Origin: Pigmentiphaga litoralis
Lineage (GTDB): Bacteria; Pseudomonadota; Gammaproteobacteria; Burkholderiales; Burkholderiaceae_B
Reading direction: 5' to 3'
NCBI RefSeq assembly: GCF_014651835.1
Contig: NZ_BMXQ01000001.1
Coordinates: 3,322,120 to 3,386,119 of the forward strand
DNA: 64,000 bases
Part shown: one piece after another, positions 61,839 through 64,000 of the stretch
How positions within the stretch are numbered: the stretch's first letter is position 1
Layout of the letters: each line of letters opens with the position of its first letter
Made by a program: the position numbers and the translations under genes
The notes under the pieces: model-generated
Seen by the model: the letters and a program-made list of their open reading frames with translations, nothing else
What the model was told of the DNA's origin: nothing
The model's database searches: none

Positions 61839-63316
61839 GTCTCTTCCTTTGCCAGCGGCGCGGGCCAGCGGATGCTGACCACGAGCCCCGGCCCTGGCGC
61901 GGGGGCGTCGCCCGCCTCGGCCAGCGTCAGGCCGCCATGATGCCGCTCGGCAATCGATCGCGCGATCGCCAGGCCCAATCCTGCGCCACTATGCGCGTTG
62001 GCGGTGGATACTGACCCCGACCCCGACCCGGAACTCGAGCCTGCGCCAGATCCCACCGACGGCGCCGCGCGAAGAAACCGTTCCCCTACCCGCGCCATCA
62101 ATTCCGGATCCATGCCCGGTCCATTATCAAGCACGCTCAATCGTTGCTCGCCATCGACCACTTCGCCGTGCAGCGTGACCACACCTTCTTCAGGCGCATG
62201 CCGGATCGCGTTGTCGGCCAGGTTGGCCAATGCCTCGCGCAGCATGCCGCGATCGCCAAACAAGTTGAGATTGTCCACGACGTCGACACCCAGGTCGATG
62301 CGCCGTTCCCGTGCGCGCGGCAGCAGGGCCAGCGCCACCTCGCGCAGCAGTTCGCCCGCATCGAAATCGCCCAACCGCAGCGTCGCGGTGTCGCTGCGCG
62401 CCAGCGCCAGCAACTGGTTGGTGCTGCGCGTGGCATGGCTGACCTGACGCGCCAGTGCGTGCAGCGTCGCGTCTGTATCCAGCTTGTCCTTGGTCAGCAG
62501 GGCGTAGTCGATCTGCGTGCGCAGCGTTGCCAGCGACGTGCGAAGCTGGTGCGACGCGTCATCCAGAAAGATGCGTTGCTGGGCCATCACGCTTTGCGTG
62601 CGCTGCAGCTGATGGTTGATGGCGCCAACCAATGGCACCACGTCGGCGGGCAGCCCCTCGCTATCGAGCGGCGCCATGTCGGCCGGTGAACGCGTGCGCA
62701 CCTGCTGCGCCAGGCGGGCCAGCGGCCGCAGCGCCACGGCTACGATCAGCGCCAGCGCCACCATGACCGCCAGCAATACCAGGCCATCGCGCGTGGCCGC
62801 GCGCACCACGAAGTTGCGCGAGAACTGCTGGCGCGACACGGTGTTTTCGGCCACCTGGATGATCAGCCGCTGTGCCGGGCTGCCGCTCAGCGGCTGTGCC
62901 AATGGCCGGGTATAGGCGCCCAGCCGCAAGGACTCGCCAAAGTATTCGGCGTCGTAGAACACCGGCACGTTGTCGCGCAGCGGCTCGGGCGGCAACGGCA
63001 GGTCGGGGCTGCCGATCTCAATCACACCGTCGGCCGTGGCGACACGAAAGTAGACCGCACCGTTGGCCGTCAGCTGGAAGAACTCGAACAGCCGGTACGG
63101 CAATTCAATGGACAGCCCGCCCGATGCGGTCGAGACATTGGCATCGAGCGACCGCAGCGCCCCCGACAACGACCGGTCATACGCCGCATCGGCCGATGCC
63201 AGGGCGTCCACCCGCGTTGCCACCAGTTCCGCGCCCACCACCAGCAACATGGCCGGCAGCAGCAAGGACAGCAACTGCGCCGTCAGGCTCAGCCGCCTAA
63301 ACCGGCTCCAGGACAT
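61835..63316 (-). CDS. tctE: TctE-like sensor histidine kinase
   Basis: A 493-residue inner-membrane kinase: first helix L-T-A-Q-L-L-S-L-L-L-P-A-M-L-L-V-V-G-A, a periplasmic 2CSK_N-type sensor domain, a second helix L-V-L-L-A-V-M-V-A-L-A-L-I-V-A-V, HAMP, H-box D-D-A-S-H-Q-L-R-T-S-L, N-box A-N-L-A-D-N-A-I-R-H and G-box G-A-G-L-G-L-A-I-A-R. A Gly/Ser-only stretch between N- and G-boxes (about 12 residues) lies in the ATP lid and is unusual. The start overlaps the regulator gene by 20 bp and the end overlaps tctC by 4 bp. Confidence 0.88.
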   Translation of the reverse strand: MSWSRFRRLSLTAQLLSLLLPAMLLVVGAELVATRVDALASADAAYDRSLSGALRSLDANVSTASGGLSIELPYRLFEFFQLTANGAVYFRVATADGVIEIGSPDLPLPPEPLRDNVPVFYDAEYFGESLRLGAYTRPLAQPLSGSPAQRLIIQVAENTVSRQQFSRNFVVRAATRDGLVLLAVMVALALIVAVALRPLARLAQQVRTRSPADMAPLDSEGLPADVVPLVGAINHQLQRTQSVMAQQRIFLDDASHQLRTSLATLRTQIDYALLTKDKLDTDATLHALARQVSHATRSTNQLLALARSDTATLRLGDFDAGELLREVALALLPRARERRIDLGVDVVDNLNLFGDRGMLREALANLADNAIRHAPEEGVVTLHGEVVDGEQRLSVLDNGPGMDPELMARVGERFLRAAPSVGSGAGSSSGSGSGSVSTANAHSGAGLGLAIARSIAERHHGGLTLAEAGDAPAPGPGLVVSIRWPAPLAKEET

Positions 63317-63962
63317 AGCCCAGTCCTCGCAGGGTAACGATACGCACGCCGCTGTTCTCCAGCCGCTTGCGCAGCCGGTGCACCACGACCTCGACCAGTT
63401 CGGGGGCAACGTGCTCGTCGTCGCCAAACACCCGGTCCACCAGGTCCTGCTTGGACACCGGTTCGCCACTACGCAGGATCAACGCGCGCAGCACGCCGTA
63501 CTCGCGCGGGGGCAAGGCCAGCTGTTGCTGCTGCAGGGTGAATTGTCGGGTGACCGTATCGAAGGCCAACGGGCCGCACGCAAAGCGCGGGTGGCTGATA
63601 CCGCGCGCGCGGCGCACCAGGGCCGTCAGGCGCGCCTCGAGTTCAGCCAGCGCAAAGGGCTTGGCCAGGAAATCATCGGCGCCTTCGTTGAGCGTGCTCA
63701 CTCTTTCGGCAAGGGAGTCGCGGGCGGTCAGGATCAGCACCGGCATCCGCAGATCGCGAGCACGCAGGCGTTGCAGAACGGTATGGCCTGCCATGCCGGG
63801 CAGGCCCAGATCGAGAACCAGTACGTCGTAGGTCTGGGTGTCGAGCGAGGTCTCCACGAGCCGCCCATCGTCGACCCAGTCGACGCGCCAGCTCAGTTCC
63901 TCCAGCGCCTTGCATAGCCACTGGCCCAGTTCTCGTTCGTCTTCGGCTAGAAGGATGCGCAT
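63297..63962 (-). CDS. tctD: TctD-like response regulator (OmpR family)
   Basis: A 221-residue regulator. Receiver: I-L-L-A-E-D-E-R-E-L acidic pocket, V-L-D-L-G-L-P-G-M phospho-acceptor, D-F-L-A-K-P-F Lys. Winged helix: L-P-P-R-E-Y-G-V-L-R-A-L-I-L-R-S-G-E-P-V-S-K-Q-D-L-V-D-R-V-F and T-L-R-G-L-G-Y-V-L. With the kinase and TctC it forms a citrate-sensing type set. In this order sensing genes come first and the receptor last. Confidence 0.9.
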   Translation of the reverse strand: MRILLAEDERELGQWLCKALEELSWRVDWVDDGRLVETSLDTQTYDVLVLDLGLPGMAGHTVLQRLRARDLRMPVLILTARDSLAERVSTLNEGADDFLAKPFALAELEARLTALVRRARGISHPRFACGPLAFDTVTRQFTLQQQQLALPPREYGVLRALILRSGEPVSKQDLVDRVFGDDEHVAPELVEVVVHRLRKRLENSGVRIVTLRGLGYVLEPV

Positions 63963-64000
63963 GGCGGGCGCGGCAAACGCGCTAGAGCTGTCGGAGCCGC
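63963..64000. other. start of the upstream region of tctD (window edge)
   Basis: The last 38 bases lie upstream of the tctD start. No site could be recognised; the promoter would lie mostly beyond the window. Confidence 0.4.

Overview
The window is a high-GC chromosome segment (about two thirds G+C by eye) with tightly packed genes, many 4-bp ATGA or GTGA stop/start overlaps and a very large number of Bug/TctC-type periplasmic solute receptors. With glmU and glmS flanking an Lrp-type regulator, TctDE-type signalling and a TonB/PepSY iron module, this points to a betaproteobacterium of the Bordetella/Achromobacter/Pigmentiphaga group (Alcaligenaceae). I place it at family level only. No rRNA, tRNA, CRISPR array, transposase or prophage was seen.

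Layout. 1-6.4 kb is housekeeping: a chalcone-isomerase-fold protein, two envelope proteins (DUF3014, DUF6279), then glmU - Lrp regulator - glmS, which covers UDP-GlcNAc synthesis. 6.4-7.1 kb holds an AraC remnant and a gene-free gap. 7.1-12.9 kb holds a GNAT acetyltransferase, a catalase-like protein, an hsp20-lon stress operon behind a well-matched sigma-32 promoter, and a UdgX uracil-DNA glycosylase. 12.9-20 kb is an iron-uptake block: a histidine kinase/response regulator pair divergent from a TonB receptor, DUF3649, PepSY and DUF3325 proteins. 20-21.8 kb is a metallo-beta-lactamase-fold hydrolase divergent from a TetR regulator, with operator-like repeats between them.

21.9-28 kb is a catabolic operon (cytochrome P450, homogentisate dioxygenase, fumarylacetoacetase, Bug receptor) divergent from an IclR regulator. 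Three identically spaced dyads lie in the shared promoter. 28-35 kb alternates regulators (AraC, LysR) with Bug receptors, a PhzF protein, a flavin disulfide oxidoreductase and a DUF4126 protein. 35-42 kb is the most coherent candidate new pathway: TetR regulator, operator dyad, alpha/beta hydrolase, VOC protein, aryl-CoA/AMP ligase, salicylyl-CoA-hydroxylase-like flavoprotein and Bug receptor. It looks like CoA-dependent breakdown of an aromatic acid.

42-52.6 kb holds an AsmA protein, an MFS aromatic-acid-type transporter facing a LysR regulator, a glutaredoxin/GST-like protein, an AlkC-like DNA glycosylase, a cupin, two solute-binding proteins, and a lower-GC singleton with a McrA-like N-terminus and a DUF3883 nuclease-like domain (probable acquired defence gene). 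52.6-59 kb is a five-gene operon (FAH-family hydrolase, polysaccharide-deacetylase-like amidohydrolase, two Bug receptors, CocE-like hydrolase) divergent from a GntR regulator. 59-64 kb holds a small exported protein, a Bug receptor and a tctD-tctE-tctC operon.

Overall this is a regulator-rich region of scavenging and catabolic modules. Each pairs a regulator, a few enzymes and a dedicated periplasmic receptor. Nine Bug/TctC receptors are present, but no TctA or TctB membrane subunit is in the window.
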